In this document: one piece after another, positions 43,118 to 54,716 of the stretch | Numbering within the stretch: the stretch's first letter is position 1 | Layout: each line of letters starts with the position of its first letter | Assembly: GCA_944990035.1 (NCBI GenBank) | Contig: CALYLX010000092.1 | Coordinates: 78,113 to 142,112 of the forward strand | Direction of reading: 5' to 3' | Length of the DNA: 64,000 nucleotides | Source: Clitopilus passeckerianus | Lineage: Eukaryota; Basidiomycota; Agaricomycetes; Agaricales; Entolomataceae | Position numbers and translations under genes: made by a program | The notes under the pieces: generated by a model | Databases searched by the model: none | The model's input: only the letters and a program-made list of their open reading frames with translations | What the model was told of the DNA's origin: nothing

Positions 43118-45329
43118 ATGACTATTGAATTCACTACCAAAGTCCTTGCTGCATTTTCCCTCTCACTTTTTGTCGTATGGCTCGACAGACGTAAACGTCG
43201 CAGCGGCCTACCCCTCCCTCCTGGACCGAAGATGCTACCCATTGTGGGCAATCTCTTTGAGATGCCCAAGGGAAAGCAATGGGAGACGTACCACGAATGG
43301 TGCCAAGAATTTGGTAAGCAAGATTCGAATCCTTTACCTCATGTTCCTCCCTCATGTCTTTCCAGATACAGATATCCTGCACCTTGACGCCGCAGGGACT
43401 TCTATTATCGTGTTGGACTCCGCGGAGGCTGTCTCAGCACTCCTCGAAAAGCGCTCGGTGTTGTACTCGGGGAGGTGTGTGTTTACGACTAAAGATAGCA
43501 TACTCACGCTGATAATCCATTTTCATAGAACTCCGCAGAGGATGGTTCGTGAGGTAATGGGTTGGGACTTCATCGTCAGTCGGATGCCATATGGTAGGAG
43601 AATTAGCGTTATCATAAGCAGCAGCGCTCATAAATTCTCCCCAAAGGCGAAAGATGGTATAAATTCTGGCTCCTGCTGAACTTACGGTTAACTGACATCA
43701 TTACAGGCGCCGAGGACGTCGCTATATCCATCAAGCATTCCATCCTGTCGCAGCGCTACAATTCCGACCAGAGGAGTTGAAAGCAGCCCATGCTCTACTT
43801 CGCAGGCTCCTCGACCCCTCTGCAAACTTAATGGCCTCTCTTCGCCAGTACGTCACTTCAATGTCCCCTTTATCTATTTCCTCATGATGCTCTTTCTAGG
43901 ATGGCAGGAGCAACAATTCTTAGGATCACCTATGGCCTAGATGTTCTCGAGAAAGATGATCCACATATCGCGGTTGCTGAACAGGGTCTACGTTCTTTCG
44001 CAGCCGCTTCTCTTCCAGGCACTTTTTGGTTGATTTCTTCCCGTGGCTTAAGCACATTCCATCGTGGATGCCCGGGGAGGCTTCAAGAAGAATGTCAACC
44101 TCTGGAGAGCCGACGCCCAGAGCATGTTAAACTCGCCGTTCGAGGAGATGAAGAAGAATATGGTTGGTTGTGATTTCCAGCGTTGCGGCTGTAAAGGCTG
44201 ATATCTGGTTTTTAGGAGAAACAACAAGTCCAAAAGCTCCTATGGAGCTAATGCGCTGTTGGGACTGGATCAGAACGCAGGTCCTCAAGAAGAGGCATCC
44301 ATCAAGGAATCTGCAGCTACTTTATACGCAGGTGAGGAAACCCTCCAAATTGACTAGCCATAGGCTAACCTTCCACGTACCGTTCTCAGCTGGAACAGAC
44401 ACCGTACGAACCATTACAACCCTTATACTTGCACTCTTTTGACCTCCGAACCCGCTTACAGACGTTATCCGCCCTATCCTCCTGCTTCCTCGGACTTCTG
44501 GAGAACCCAGATATTCTGAAGAAAGCTCAACAGCAAATCGACGAAGTGATAGGTTCAGCCCGTCTCCCAATATTCGACGACTACGATAGCCTCCCATACA
44601 TCACCGCTCTTGTGAAGGAGGCGTTGAGGTGGCGAGATGTCACACCTCTGGGTTCGTGCCCGATCCTACAAAGCTACCCTTTTGTGGCTAACCTGGGTTT
44701 CTCAGGTGTATCGCATCTCGCTGCAGAAGAGGACGAGTACAAAGGATATCGGATACCTGCGAAGTCGATGATTATCGCGAACCAATGGCACGCCAGGCTC
44801 GTTCTCTCTTGATGGTACAATTACTGATGAATGCTGATCATCAGGGCAATTCTCCACGACCGAATCGTATATCCCGAACCACACAAGTTCGATCCTGAGC
44901 GATTCCTTAAAGAGGGTAAAATCGACCCAGCGGTGAGGAATCCTGCAGAAACAGCATTCGGGTTTGGAAGAAGGTAAGGATCTGCCATTCTTTAGACTAC
45001 GTCATTGCAATCAAAAGTTAATTCTGATTATCCTGCAGAATCTGCCCTGGCCGCCACATGGCCATTTCTTCAATGTGGATCACGCTAGCGACTATGCTCG
45101 CAGCCTTCGATATAACCAAGAAGGTTGATGAAGATGGGAACGTCATCCCTCTCACTCATGAATACGTCTTTGCGTCCATCATGTAAGTTATCGCCTGGTA
45201 TCTTCAAGCGCACGACGGTCCCTGAGTTTTACTGGTAGATTGCCACACCCATACGAGTGCTCTATCAAACCGAGGTCGAAGGAAGCTGAAGAGTTGATCA
45301 AAGCAACGGTTTTCGAATCTTACGAGTAG
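43118..45329 (+). CDS. Cytochrome P450 monooxygenase with micro-exon
   Basis: Microsomal P450 of unknown substrate. An N-terminal anchor (LAAFSLSLFVVWL), the proline hinge LPLPPGPKMLPIVGN, the C-helix WxxxR (YGERWRRGRR), the I-helix AGTDT, the K-helix EALRW, the PERF-type block FDPERFLKEG and the heme loop FGFGRR|ICPGRHMA with its Cys ligand are all present. About ten introns are needed. Two flank a 10-base micro-exon (43647-43656) that supplies part of the C helix; one near 44788-44847 appears to start with GC rather than GT. Two homopolymer frame breaks, at TTTTT (44023-44027) and GGGG (44074-44077), each cured by one more base, separate SLPGTF from LVDFFPWLKHIPSWMPG and GGFKKNVNLWRADAQSM. 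The end IKATVFESYE with a stop at 45329 fits. Family-normal length; I think the gene is functional and the breaks are sequence errors. Confidence 0.88.
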
Positions 45330-46020
45330 AGCTTGCAGGCACTTTCAAGCATTATACCATGATAACGCTTTGTATGACCTCAGGCCCATGGGCAAAAGAA
45401 ACACTCACTTTATAGTACCCAATTCAACTCCCACTCTTGAGGCTGCCTGCCTGTTGCTATTCATTTGACTTTAATTTGTGGTTTGCTACTTTCCAGGCTT
45501 GAAGATCTTGATGTATTGAGCCGATTCTTGCACGAGTTCGTAGAGAGTTCACCAGCCAGTTAAAGCCCCAGTTAGAATCGATTATCTAGTTCAAGTCCCA
45601 GAGCGAGTATTCATTCTCAAATATAACCCAGAGCAAATCCCGGATAACAAGCGACCGTGTTCAACAGAGCCATAGAAAGAACCAAGGGAACACCAGAGAC
45701 CAAGAGGACGACCCCAGAAGCCCAGCTCTCACCACAGGTAGTTTGCTCAAGTTCAGATCCCAGAGAGTCACAACCGAGAACCAGAGAACTCGAGAGACCC
45801 TAAAGCCAAGATCTGGGCCGACTTGCGCCCTGGAGTCATAATAGTATAAACGTCCTGGGGTGCGAGAGTGTTTTTGTATTTTGCTCGGCATGGGGAGGGT
45901 GGCTGAGACCCCTTGCTCAGAAGTTCCCAGGTTTTCCTAGTCAGCAGTTTGAAGGCTCTGAGTCGAACATCATATTTAGAACATTTATTTGTATTGTACA
46001 TGGCCAAAGCGAATAACAAT
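45330..46020. other. Convergent intergenic region, nothing firm
   Basis: About 690 bases between the 3' ends of the P450 and CSN5 genes. A stretch at 45,658-45,983 begins tgttc and ends gaaca, like a small LTR, but has no matching target duplication (see rejected items). It is rich in ccagag/gagacc phrases. Confidence 0.35.
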
Positions 46021-47654
46021 CTACAGTAGGAACGAAAAACTACCGAATACCCATCTAACCAATCGCCATATCTGTAACCTCCGACACCTGCGCAGTAGGT
46101 GCTGCTGGCCATTGGGTCTCATTGAGAAGATGACGTCCTTGATGACTTGAGAGATGAGACCATGCTGAGCTTCAACAGCGATCTTCGTGCTGAAGGAAAT
46201 AGTCAGGAGGTCATGCGGTGAGGGATTGATAGCAATGAACTTGCCTATCTTTGACACTCTTGGCGAGCTGATTCTCTTCCTTCTTCTTCTCTTCCTTCTC
46301 TTTCTGCTGTAAAAATGTTCAGGCTCAGTTTCAAGACGAGAAAAAAAGCGCATAGATCTACCTTCGAGTTCGCCCCTCCCTATCTTTCAGGGATGGGGCA
46401 GCAGCTTTCGTGGATGAGACCGAGTTTTGAGCCTTTGTTAGCTTCTGGTGAAGATCGGAAAGCTGCGAAACAGCATATGCACGATTCTGTCCAAGTAATC
46501 AGGGAAAATCCAGGAAAGAGAGTAACAGATAACTCACCGATATCAGCGGGCTCTGACTCAAAGTGTTGACCCAGTATTTGTTCCACAGCAACGCCAACAA
46601 CTCGTTATCCAGGCTAGACTTGAAGATTTCGACTTCCAGTGGGTAGTACTGGTTGGCATGGACTCCGAAGTCCTCGATCTTGTTTAGTGGAATGGACTGA
46701 TATTCCGATGGTGCGACGTTGGGTGGCGTATAGTTATCGGGATAGGTTCTGAAGGCACCGATGTCTACTTTTCCGGCGGAGATGGTGCGGTTTGGGTCGA
46801 TCTGTAGCATATAGTTGGTCAATCAGTTCGATTGTGAGGAGTGGACCACTTACAACAACAGCAACGAATGGGTCTTGGTATTGTTGGTTTGTCTTTTGTG
46901 TAGTGACATCGATACCTGAAAGCCAGCATCCATAACCTGGATGTGAGTGGTACCATCCGATGACATTCTCCAATCGTTGAGCCTGGATGACGTGGTTCAG
47001 CCAGAAGAAGGATATGATACAGTTGAGACCAACCTTCTCGTTGCCGCTGACAAACTCTACCATGTATTCGTTGGCTTCATTCTGTGCATTGACACGCGTC
47101 TCTGTTCCTTGAACCGGGAGAGCGAAGGAGTCCATGATCACGATCGAATCCCCTACAACCTTGCCTTCCATGAGACCCATGATTTCATATGGCACACCAG
47201 AACGTGCATGGATGACCTGACAATAGAGTGGTATCAGAAAGTAGTCCACGCCAGCGATAGAACAAAAGAACCATTTTTATCAATGATACAGCCGAGATCT
47301 TGCATGTCTTGAAATGTTGAGGACTACAAAGGAATTGAGTTCAAACAGCTTTCGTTGGATATCTCAAGACTGACTTCTTGGCCCATGGCGCCTCGTTCAC
47401 CACTTTCTTGTATGCCTCCTTATCGAACTGGTAGATGGCATCCTGAGGAGCCAAGTCCTTGATGTCGTTGGCAAGGAGAACGTCTTCAACGCCGTTTTCG
47501 ACGATGAAGCCATAAGGAGACCCTAGCTGGTGAATCTGCTGCAATCAATGGGCCGCGCGTGGGTGGCGTTGTTATGCTGAACCCTGTCATCCAAACAATG
47601 ATTATCTTCTGGCCGGGTAACCGAGTCGAAGCCCCGAGCCTCCGCCTCAGTCAT
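46021..47654 (-). CDS. CSN5: COP9 signalosome subunit 5 (CSN5/JAB1)
   Basis: Catalytic metalloprotease of the COP9 signalosome, which removes NEDD8 from cullins and so resets SCF-type ubiquitin ligases. The JAMM/MPN+ motif is complete: Glu in [10 protein letters not shown] and His-x-His...Asp in [16 protein letters not shown]. Other blocks: KISAV plus [86 protein letters not shown] and the C-terminal [20 protein letters not shown]. The ATG at 47654 starts a 24-codon exon ([17 protein letters not shown]) joined in phase over a 46-base intron to [11 protein letters not shown]. At least six introns; the last exon boundary near 46,090 is uncertain. It is 114 bases from, and divergent to, an F-box gene. 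Confidence 0.93.
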
Positions 47655-47768
47655 GGTCACAACCTTCTAAGCGCCTACTCATGATCACACAGCCCCTTAC
47701 CCGCTTTGCACTGTTCTCTGGTCCTGGTTATGTCCTTGCACCCACTTTCTCTCTAACTCGACGTAACT

Positions 47769-49341
47769 ATGGCCAACGACTCAGAGGCCGCCGTGCAATT
47801 ACCGCTGTTTCCATTCGAAATCTGGCTGAAGATCGTGAGCTTCTTGATGGTTGAGGAACGATGGAGGCTCTACTCTGTCAACCGTATTCTATTCAAGATC
47901 TGCATGGACGAAAAGTACAAGCTAGTACAGCTGCAAACCCCTAAGGACGTCATCAAGAGCCTCGATCTTATCGCGTAAGAGCCTCTATCTTCATAGAACG
48001 TCGCTGTCGTTGAACACCGCCACTTGCTCAGTACCTCCACCATTGGGTGCAGAGTGCGCCACCTCGACTATTGGCCACATGCTCTAGCAGCCCTTGATGT
48101 GACATACATACCAACCTTTCAATGGGAGTCAAAGGATGCCCGGGGCCAAGGCTCACGACACATCCAGAGCCGAAACGCACGCTACGAGGGTCAGAATCCT
48201 GTTCAGGATGTTGTTGACCTCATGAGCCGCTTCTCCAACGTTAGCACCCTCACTCAGCTCTACCAGAACCCTGGAACTGCCTGCCTTCCTGCAAGCCTTA
48301 CCCACCGTCACTGCTGGATGGAAAGCTTTTGGCCACAACCTCAGGAAGGTCTCATTGGATGTCACATTGGAGGGGTGTTGGAGAGTTCTCAGTTCAGATC
48401 TGACACTACCATGCCTCGAAGAACTGAGTATCAAGTTCTCAAAAGCCTACCTCAACACCGATATCCACCTCATCCTCAGCACGCTAATGGGTCCATTCGT
48501 TAACAACCATCACGCATCTCTTCGAACCCTGCAACTATCCGCACAACGTTACCTTGACATCTCGCCCTTCCTCTTCTCCATCCAACATCTTACGCGTCTT
48601 TCCCGCTTCACCTATTCCTGCGTCCTCGCTGACGAACGCCAATTGGCAGCCCTCCACCATGTGTTATCCATACATGCATCCACGTTGCAATTCCTTTCTC
48701 TCCGCTTCATGAACCTGAACCGCATTCCACGACCGGATTCCAACTCCGAAGTCTGGTCCACATCAGAAGTCCTTAGCGTCGAGATGTCCGAACTCGAACA
48801 GCTGGATTTCCGTATGGAAACCCTTCCCGAAACGCCACAGATCGTGGAGTTCGTCAAGCAGTATGAAAGTTCTCTCACCATGCTGGTTCTTGGCTACAAG
48901 AAGTTCACGTTCGAGGAGGTGGAGAGCATCACGGAGGTTTTTGAACGGTCCGGAAAACTCAAGCATTTGAATTGCGGGGTCTGTTGCCTACGCCCTGCAC
49001 TACTCGACACCCTCTCTACCCATCTCCCCAACCTCGAACTTCTCTCCCTTTTGATCGACTACGCCAGCCCGGACGAAATACCAGACACAGGCGATCCCGA
49101 AAGCGTAAGTGCACATCAGGGCCCGGGATTTCCAATTGGATTTGACATTTTTTGACACTACTCTCTCCTTTTCCAGTTCGAAGAAGCTATGACGGAACGT
49201 TCTTATCCGAAATGGAACTTGAAGCACTTTCGTGGCGTCATCAATTCTACCCCTGTCGGCGGAGTGGCTGGTGTTGAGCGTGCACTGCGAAATTCTGTGC
49301 CCAGCTTGCAAACATTTCAACTTATGCTGGCTCGAGCCTAG
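47769..49341 (+). CDS. F-box protein with leucine-rich repeats
   Basis: Predicted SCF substrate adaptor. The F-box is in LPLFPFEIWLKIVSFLMVEE, followed by RWRLYSVNRILFKICMD. Introns near 47978-48050 and 49106-49176 fit. The rest is LRR-like: CLEELSIKFSKAYLN, LRTLQLSAQRYLDI, LTRLSRFTYSC, LQFLSLRFMNLNRI, LEQLDFRMETLPE, LTMLVLGYKKFTFEE, LKHLNCGVCCL, LELLSLLIDY, ending with FRGVINSTPVGGVAGVERAL. The frame switches by one base near 48,250-48,265: the reading through VVDLMSRFSNVSTLTQL must move to the frame with FLQALPTVTAGWKAFGHNL. About 460 residues. It shares a 114-base divergent promoter region with CSN5, the regulator of the ligase class in which it would act. Confidence 0.7.
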
Positions 49342-49784
49342 TCCTTCCACTTCGGCCTCATCGTGAGGTGGATAGGGTGACACCTCCAAATACTTGGAGA
49401 CAGACCTCTGCAAAATCCTCTGATGCGAGTGGTGACAGACCTGGTCATATGCCCCAGACGGCTTCATCATGGGATCGTCCCGCAAACAATGGATGATGGT
49501 GTGGGAGGCGGCTGACAGGAAGGGTAGCCATCTACTTCAAATCAGCGGCGGTGGCTTCATTTGAAGGAGGGTTACGTCAAGGAGGTTATGATCACGCATG
49601 GGCAGGACTTGTACGTTGTACACTAATGAGCGGGGCCAGTATGCTTCAGATTAAGAGAACTTCGCTTTGGACACTTTGCTTTCTAACGATTATTTGAAAC
49701 ATATACTAGATAGATATTTAATAATGTTCAGTACATGAATTGAAGTACGAAATAGGAAACTGATTGAAGGTCTCAAGGACATAT
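49342..49784. other. Convergent intergenic region
   Basis: About 440 bases between the 3' ends of the F-box gene and the DUF3669-like gene. It is A/T-rich near 49,680-49,750, as expected for overlapping 3' UTRs. Nothing else seen. Confidence 0.4.
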
Positions 49785-50930
49785 TCAACCATTTGTGCGT
49801 GCATTGACACGTCGAGTCTGCTCCTCCTGCAATTTCAAAAGCACAGCTTCTCCGAGTTCCTTGTTCTCAGACCCGTGCTCTGCGAGATAACCACCAGTAA
49901 ACGCGTCATAAAGCTCGTCTCCTGGAACGGGTCTGGGATAATAGGGATCATTTGCAAAATAGGCCGAAACAACTTTGTCGATATCTTCCGTGTTTTTGTC
50001 CCATTTCTTCATCTGTACTCGGAGGTACAGTCAGATCAAGCACGTATGAAGGAGTTTGCATCATACCTGGTTGAAGTCGATGACGAAGAAACTGATCCCA
50101 TCCTGCCCATCTCCACCCATAACAAATTCTATATCCCGTCCATCAAAGCCACCTGAAGCATTAATGTATCCCAGCATCTGGCCCATACCAGTAGCAACTT
50201 CTGAGCGGTCGGAAGGGCAATGCAGGTGATGCTCCTTCGAAGAGTGTCGTAACGCGCAACATCAATCGGGAAATTATCAGAGTTGAAGCACATAGACTTT
50301 GAATGTCGATTCGGGCGTATTACTTGCCAAAATACAAACGACAGAGGTGCGGGCGTGGGCAGTCTTGAAAAGAGGTGGGTAGTAGAGGTCTCGGATGAGA
50401 TCTCCAACTGCTGGGGGTAGGGAGGGAACTTTGTCCATGGCGTAGGTGGGCCTTGTCACTGTACGGAAGGCCGAACGAAATACTTCATGATTTACATTTG
50501 CAGAAGTTGGATTGAGAACAACAGTGCCTATTTCTGATTGGTAAAGAGCCCAGGGATGAGGGATTGAGAAGAAGCGGTTGGCGGTGGTGAATATTGCGCG
50601 AAGCGCATCGTACTCGTGTGTGAGAATCTCTCCATCTCGAATGCTGTGGACTATCTTGTAGGCATAAAGACCACCATCATCGGTGGAGTAGACAGAAGCA
50701 AAACTACCGGCACCAAGGCGCCTTTCCAATGGGGTGGGTTCTAAGTCCATGATGTTGTGATATTCCGTGAAAGAGTGCAGAATGAAACAAAATTCGTGAT
50801 CTGACTCCGTCACGCGACGGCACCGTATATCTTGTCCTTCGCGTATGTCTACGATCAGTGTAGCTTCTTCCTGTTCAAACTTTAAGCTTCCGCTATCGAA
50901 CTTCAGAATGCTAAGCAAGCCAGAGTTCAT
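49785..50930 (-). CDS. DUF3669-like protein (kinase-like fold candidate)
   Basis: About 370 residues. The N-terminal half has LERRLGAGSFASVYSTDDGG and LYAYKIVHS, which look like the glycine loop and Lys of a protein-kinase-like fold. The C-terminal half carries FPIDVARYDTLRRSITCIAL, MGQMLGYINASGGFDGRDIE, a segment with a VIDFNQMKKWD-type phrase, and VVSAYFANDPYYPRPVPGD, which I recall as the fungal family annotated DUF3669. In that family D(F/L)N and NDPYYPRP are the hallmark. The frame breaks by one base near 50,195 (between LPTAQK and MGQMLGY). An intron near 50,025-50,080 joins the last exon. Function unknown; an aminoglycoside-phosphotransferase-like activity is only inference from the fold hints. 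Confidence 0.65.
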
Positions 50931-51133
50931 GATCCGCTGGCGGTCGAGGATCAGAGCTCAGCGGTTGCTGAAAAGGACCCATCGGATGCCTTCCGCCAGC
51001 TCTGTCACTTTGTCACGAAATGTCGGAGGGGTGGAGGTGGGATGCCATTTCTACGTCTCGCACGACTCAAATCACTCGAAGTTCACTGCCAGCTTGGACA
51101 GGCACTGTTTGGTATAGCTATTATTAGATGATT

Positions 51134-51869
51134 TCAAATATTACGGTAACTTTTACTAACTGCTAGCGGTATTCTTTCCCTCAACTCTATCGCATCCACC
51201 TGACTTGCTTTGGGCTGCCTTTTCGCCGCCAAAGCCTTCTCCATCTGCTCAAAAGCGTTCAATGCCACCTCCTGCGTGCTCTTGCGAGCAGGCGCAGCAC
51301 CAGGAGATCCAGACTCTCGCAAAGTCTTCGGCCACTCGGTTTGTGGTATCCCCATTGAAGTCAGTGAGGCCCGCAGCGTGGACACTGATTTCCGGTACTC
51401 CTCAAGTGACTCGTCGTAGAGGTCATACACGCAGATTGCGCAGCCCGACATGCAGCACTCTGCAGAAAAATTGAGTTTAGCGGGCATTTCGGAACGAAGT
51501 GAGAGGCAAAAGGAGAACGTACCGTCATCCGCAGGTGGTTAGGCTCTTTTGGTATTTTGAACCCATGGAATGTACCTCCCAGTGGTACGGCTCTGGGAAA
51601 CAGGGTGGCGGAGGTGGTGGTATCTTCTGATATCGGGGCAGCTTTGCCAATGTGGTATCAGAGATCTTGTCAAATTCTTCTATTTCATGTGTAAATTCTT
51701 GCTTTCCTCGAAGGGATTTCTCTAGACGCCTATACCGGTCGGACAAGTTTTGTCCGCCCCGACGCAGTCCCGGTCGATTTGGTGGTCCAGCATGGTGACT
51801 GACGGAACGAATGAAGGGTGGGGCCGCTCTTAAGGGCGTGAATAGATGCTGTGTTCGGCGGGCAAGCAT
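51134..51869 (-). CDS. Mitochondrial oxidoreductase-like (OXLD1-type) protein
   Basis: The N-terminus MLARRTQHLFTPLRAAPPFI with RSVSHHAG is a mitochondrial targeting peptide. The hallmark is ECCMSGCAICVYDLYDESLE, the CCxxGCxxCVxDLY block of the oxidoreductase-like domain found in human OXLD1 and many fungal proteins; its chemistry is not established as far as I know. An intron near 51,475-51,520 precedes the Cys block. Between the first part (KLPRYQKIPPPPPPC) and GFKIPKEPNHLRMT the frame must shift by one base near 51,590-51,605, within a C- and T-rich stretch. The C-terminal half (TLRASLTSMGIPQTEWP and following) is helical and polar. About 240 residues. Confidence 0.7.
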
Positions 51870-52243
51870 CTAAACATGACGATGCCTGAAGCAACGTAGC
51901 TGCTCGTAGTCAACGTCGAGGAGGTGCTTTGTCAGCAGCTTTACCGCTGTCCTTGCAGTGATGAGGCCAATATTGCTTCTCGGTCCCGACCACCTGAGCC
52001 CCATGCAGACGTGAAGTCCATCTGAAATCTAGTTCCCCATTAACGATGTAGCTCGTGACTAGGAACATTCGAAAAGACGATCTCGAGGCGCGGGGAAACT
52101 ACGCGAACTGCGTGAAGTGCTGCGGAACCTTGATGGCCGTCTGTGGCAGGTCTGTGCGTTCAAAGTCGGTGAAGAGTGCGCAGTATCGCACGGTTTCACA
52201 TCTTTCCTCTCTTCAACCACGACCACCCACCTAAAGTGTAAGA
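51870..52243. other. Divergent intergenic region
   Basis: About 370 bases between the mitochondrial gene and the first DUF7330-like gene. It contains an open frame running into the next gene (52117 onward) but no clear start or motif. Confidence 0.35.
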
Positions 52244-53318
52244 ATGATTATCCAACCCCCAGTCAAGATGCTGCAGACGCAAAACGACGAGAAGCGGAAG
52301 CTCAGGCAAGGGAGGTTCCTGAGGCTCCGACACCAGCTGTAAGCATCCCCTGTCTAGTCGGGGCTAGTAATGAATAGGCGCTCAACGTATACCCCGATTA
52401 TAGGATGACCCTCCACCAACGTACACCCAAGGTCCTGAGACGACTCCTCTTCCCAATGCAACTGCACTTGCTGGCCCTTCTCAGCCCGTCAAGCAACCAC
52501 ATAACTTCATTACAATGCATCGAGACAACGGCTCTGTGAAGGGATCTTGGTTGATCGATCCTTGCCTTACTATCCCAAGGACCATGTTACCGCCCCTCCT
52601 CGATGGCGAGACCGAGGAGAACAGAAGGAACTTGAATATCCATGCAAGTAATGGAACGATTGAAGTCGACCTCACTCTTGCCGCCACTACTGTGGATAAA
52701 GGCGCCCTGGGCCGCAAACGTACCACGTTTGACGTCAATGCGCGTAATGGAACTATTAGATTCGCAGTGGTGAGTGACCAATCACTAAGATTTCCCTAAT
52801 GATTTGCTCATTTTCTTCCAGTTCGCTCCCTATACCTCGCCTGCCGTTTCACCTTCGTGAGGGCTGCGAATGGCACGATCAACCTCACGATTCCTCGCTC
52901 TTTCCATGGGCTTATTACCCTTGTCAACCGTAACGGCAGCGCCAAGTTCCAGGGATCGACCGTCGACCAGCTGCACACTTTCAGCGAGGTGAACGGGACG
53001 CGCAAATGCTTCATTGGGGACTACTCTGTACTCTCAGACGATGGGGATGGGAGGAGACGAGATCGTCGTCGAGGCTAACAATGGACGAACCAGGATTCAG
53101 TATGAAGGCGAAGTTATTGAGAAGGATCCGAAGCAGAGGGGCTTTTTCTCGAGGTTGCTTGGGATGTAGGTTGGTCAATCTATGTTTTTGGTATCGAATG
53201 AGCTAATCACGCAATGAACAGAAACCATCGTCGTGACCATCGGCATGGGCATAGGCACGAACACCGTGACGGGCACCATCGCCGTGGCCAGAGGCGGCAC
53301 AGTCATCACTGGGGTTAG
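52244..53318 (+). CDS. DUF7330-like beta-repeat protein, copy 1
   Basis: Member of an agaricomycete family that I recall as DUF7330, with repeated short beta-strand units around NG(S/T)(I/V). Seen: KRREAEAQAREVPEAP, a proline-rich linker, NFITMHRDNGSVKGSWLIDP, CLTIPRTMLPPL, NLNIHASNGTIEVDLTLA, TTFDVNARNGTIRFAV, an intron, RAANGTINLTIPRSFHGLIT, LVNRNGSAKFQGSTVDQLHT and FSEVNGTRKCFIGDY. Comparison with copy 2 shows that the CCCCC run at 52256-52260 lacks one C, so the ATG at 52244 is out of frame with the body as it stands; a further 1-base break lies near 53,050. The last exon (53219-53318) reads either ETIVVTIGMGIGTNTVTG or, in the splice-compatible frame, as a histidine-rich tail. Function unknown, perhaps a beta-solenoid surface protein. 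Confidence 0.6.
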
Positions 53319-53652
53319 GGAAATTAGGTCTTGGCTACATCTTCATTCTCGTGTAAATTCACTTCACATTTCTGATTCCTTGTAACTCTATACATGCAAG
53401 CCTTCCTGTATACCAAAACATTGTGGTTCCGCGTCATCATTTGAAGTACGTCAGCTATTCGCTCAGATTGATCCTTCGTTCCTACCTCCACGGTAGTAGT
53501 TCTCGGGATTAACACCTAGCTGGCCTCCCCGAAAATGTGGTAGTTTCAGACGCTAGGCGCTAGTAAAACACGTGGGCTTCTTCCTGGGTATTCTATGCTG
53601 TGCCTTGCAGCTTTACTTCGTTCAATAACCATCACTCGTCCTGAGTTCAAAA

Positions 53653-54716
53653 ATGAATAGCCAACCCCAAGGTCAAGAGGATTCAGATGCAAATCGACGA
53701 GAAGCAGAAGCTAGGGAGGTTGCCGATACTCGGACACTCTCCGTAGGTTTCTCTACATTTGAGCGTGTATTGAATAGGCGCTCAGTAAATTTCTCGATAA
53801 TAGGACGACCACCCACCGACCTATACCACCTTTCTTGAGGAACCACCTGCCAGTCCTCTTGCAGGTCGTTCTCAGTCAGTCAGACGATCATATAGCTCTG
53901 TTACGATGGCCAGAGACACTGGTTCCATCAGGGGTCGCTGTTGATGGATCCTACGTTCGTTGTCCCGAGAACCATGTTACCACCTCTCACCGAGGACGAA
54001 ACTGAAGAAACCAGGAACAACTTCTTGGTTGTCGATGCAAGCGACGCAGGTCCGCCTCAGCCTGCTAGGCGACCACACAACTTCGTTACGATGGCTAGAC
54101 ACTCTGGTTCTATCAAGGGAACCTGGTTGATAGACCCTACCCTCGTTATCCCAAGAAACATGTTACCCCCTCTGGTCAAAAACGAAACTGACGCAACCAG
54201 AAGGAGCTTCAATGCCCGCGCTGGCAAAGGAAGTATTGAAGTCGACCTTTATTTTGCATCGACGCGGAGCGACAAGGACGTTCTGGGTCGTAAACGAACT
54301 CCGCTTGATGTCAAAGCATCTCAAGGATCTGTGAGATTAGTAGTGGTAAATATCGTGGCACTAGATGAGCATGTAATAGTAATTCACTCAACTTTTCTGC
54401 AGCGCGATCACGGGCCTCGCCTGCCGTTCTTCCTTCATGTGGAAGCTTTGAATAGCATAGTCAACCTCGGCATTCCACGGTCTTTCCAGGGTTTTCTTAC
54501 CCTTACCAATGACGAAGGTGGTGTCAAATTTCTGGATTCCATTATCGACCAGCTGCATGTTTTAGTGAAGTGAGCAAGACGCGCAAGTGCTTCATTGGGA
54601 ATTATCCTTCCCTCGCAAAGGATACAACATGGGAAGGCGATGAGATTTTTGTGGAGGTGAAGACTGGGCATACCAGGATTCAATATGAAGATGAGATTCC
54701 CAGAACGATAAACTGA
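53653..54716 (+). CDS. DUF7330-like beta-repeat protein, copy 2
   Basis: Tandem copy of the preceding gene. The start MNSQPQGQEDSDANRREAEA is clear. The unit around NFVTMARHSGSIKGTWLIDP and LVIPRNMLPPL occurs twice: a near copy with DPTFVVPRTMLPPLTEDETE stands about 180 bases earlier, so this gene has an internal duplication. Then come GKGSIEVDLYFASTRSDKD, TPLDVKASQGSVRLVV, an intron, VNLGIPRSFQGFLTLTNDEG and LDSIIDQLH. There the TTTT run at 54560-54563 is one T shorter than needed compared with copy 1; beyond it EVSKTRKCFIGNY and DEIFVEVKTGHTRIQYEDE follow, with a stop at 54716. A further frame mismatch is likely after the intron near 54,410. It may be decaying, but several breaks resemble the general indel pattern. 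Confidence 0.55.

Noticed and set aside
45658..45983. Stretch starting tgttc and ending gaaca, like a small solo LTR
   Set aside because: The 5 bases on the two sides (gaccg and tttat or tcata) do not match, there is no second copy in the window, and no primer-binding site or purine tract is visible.
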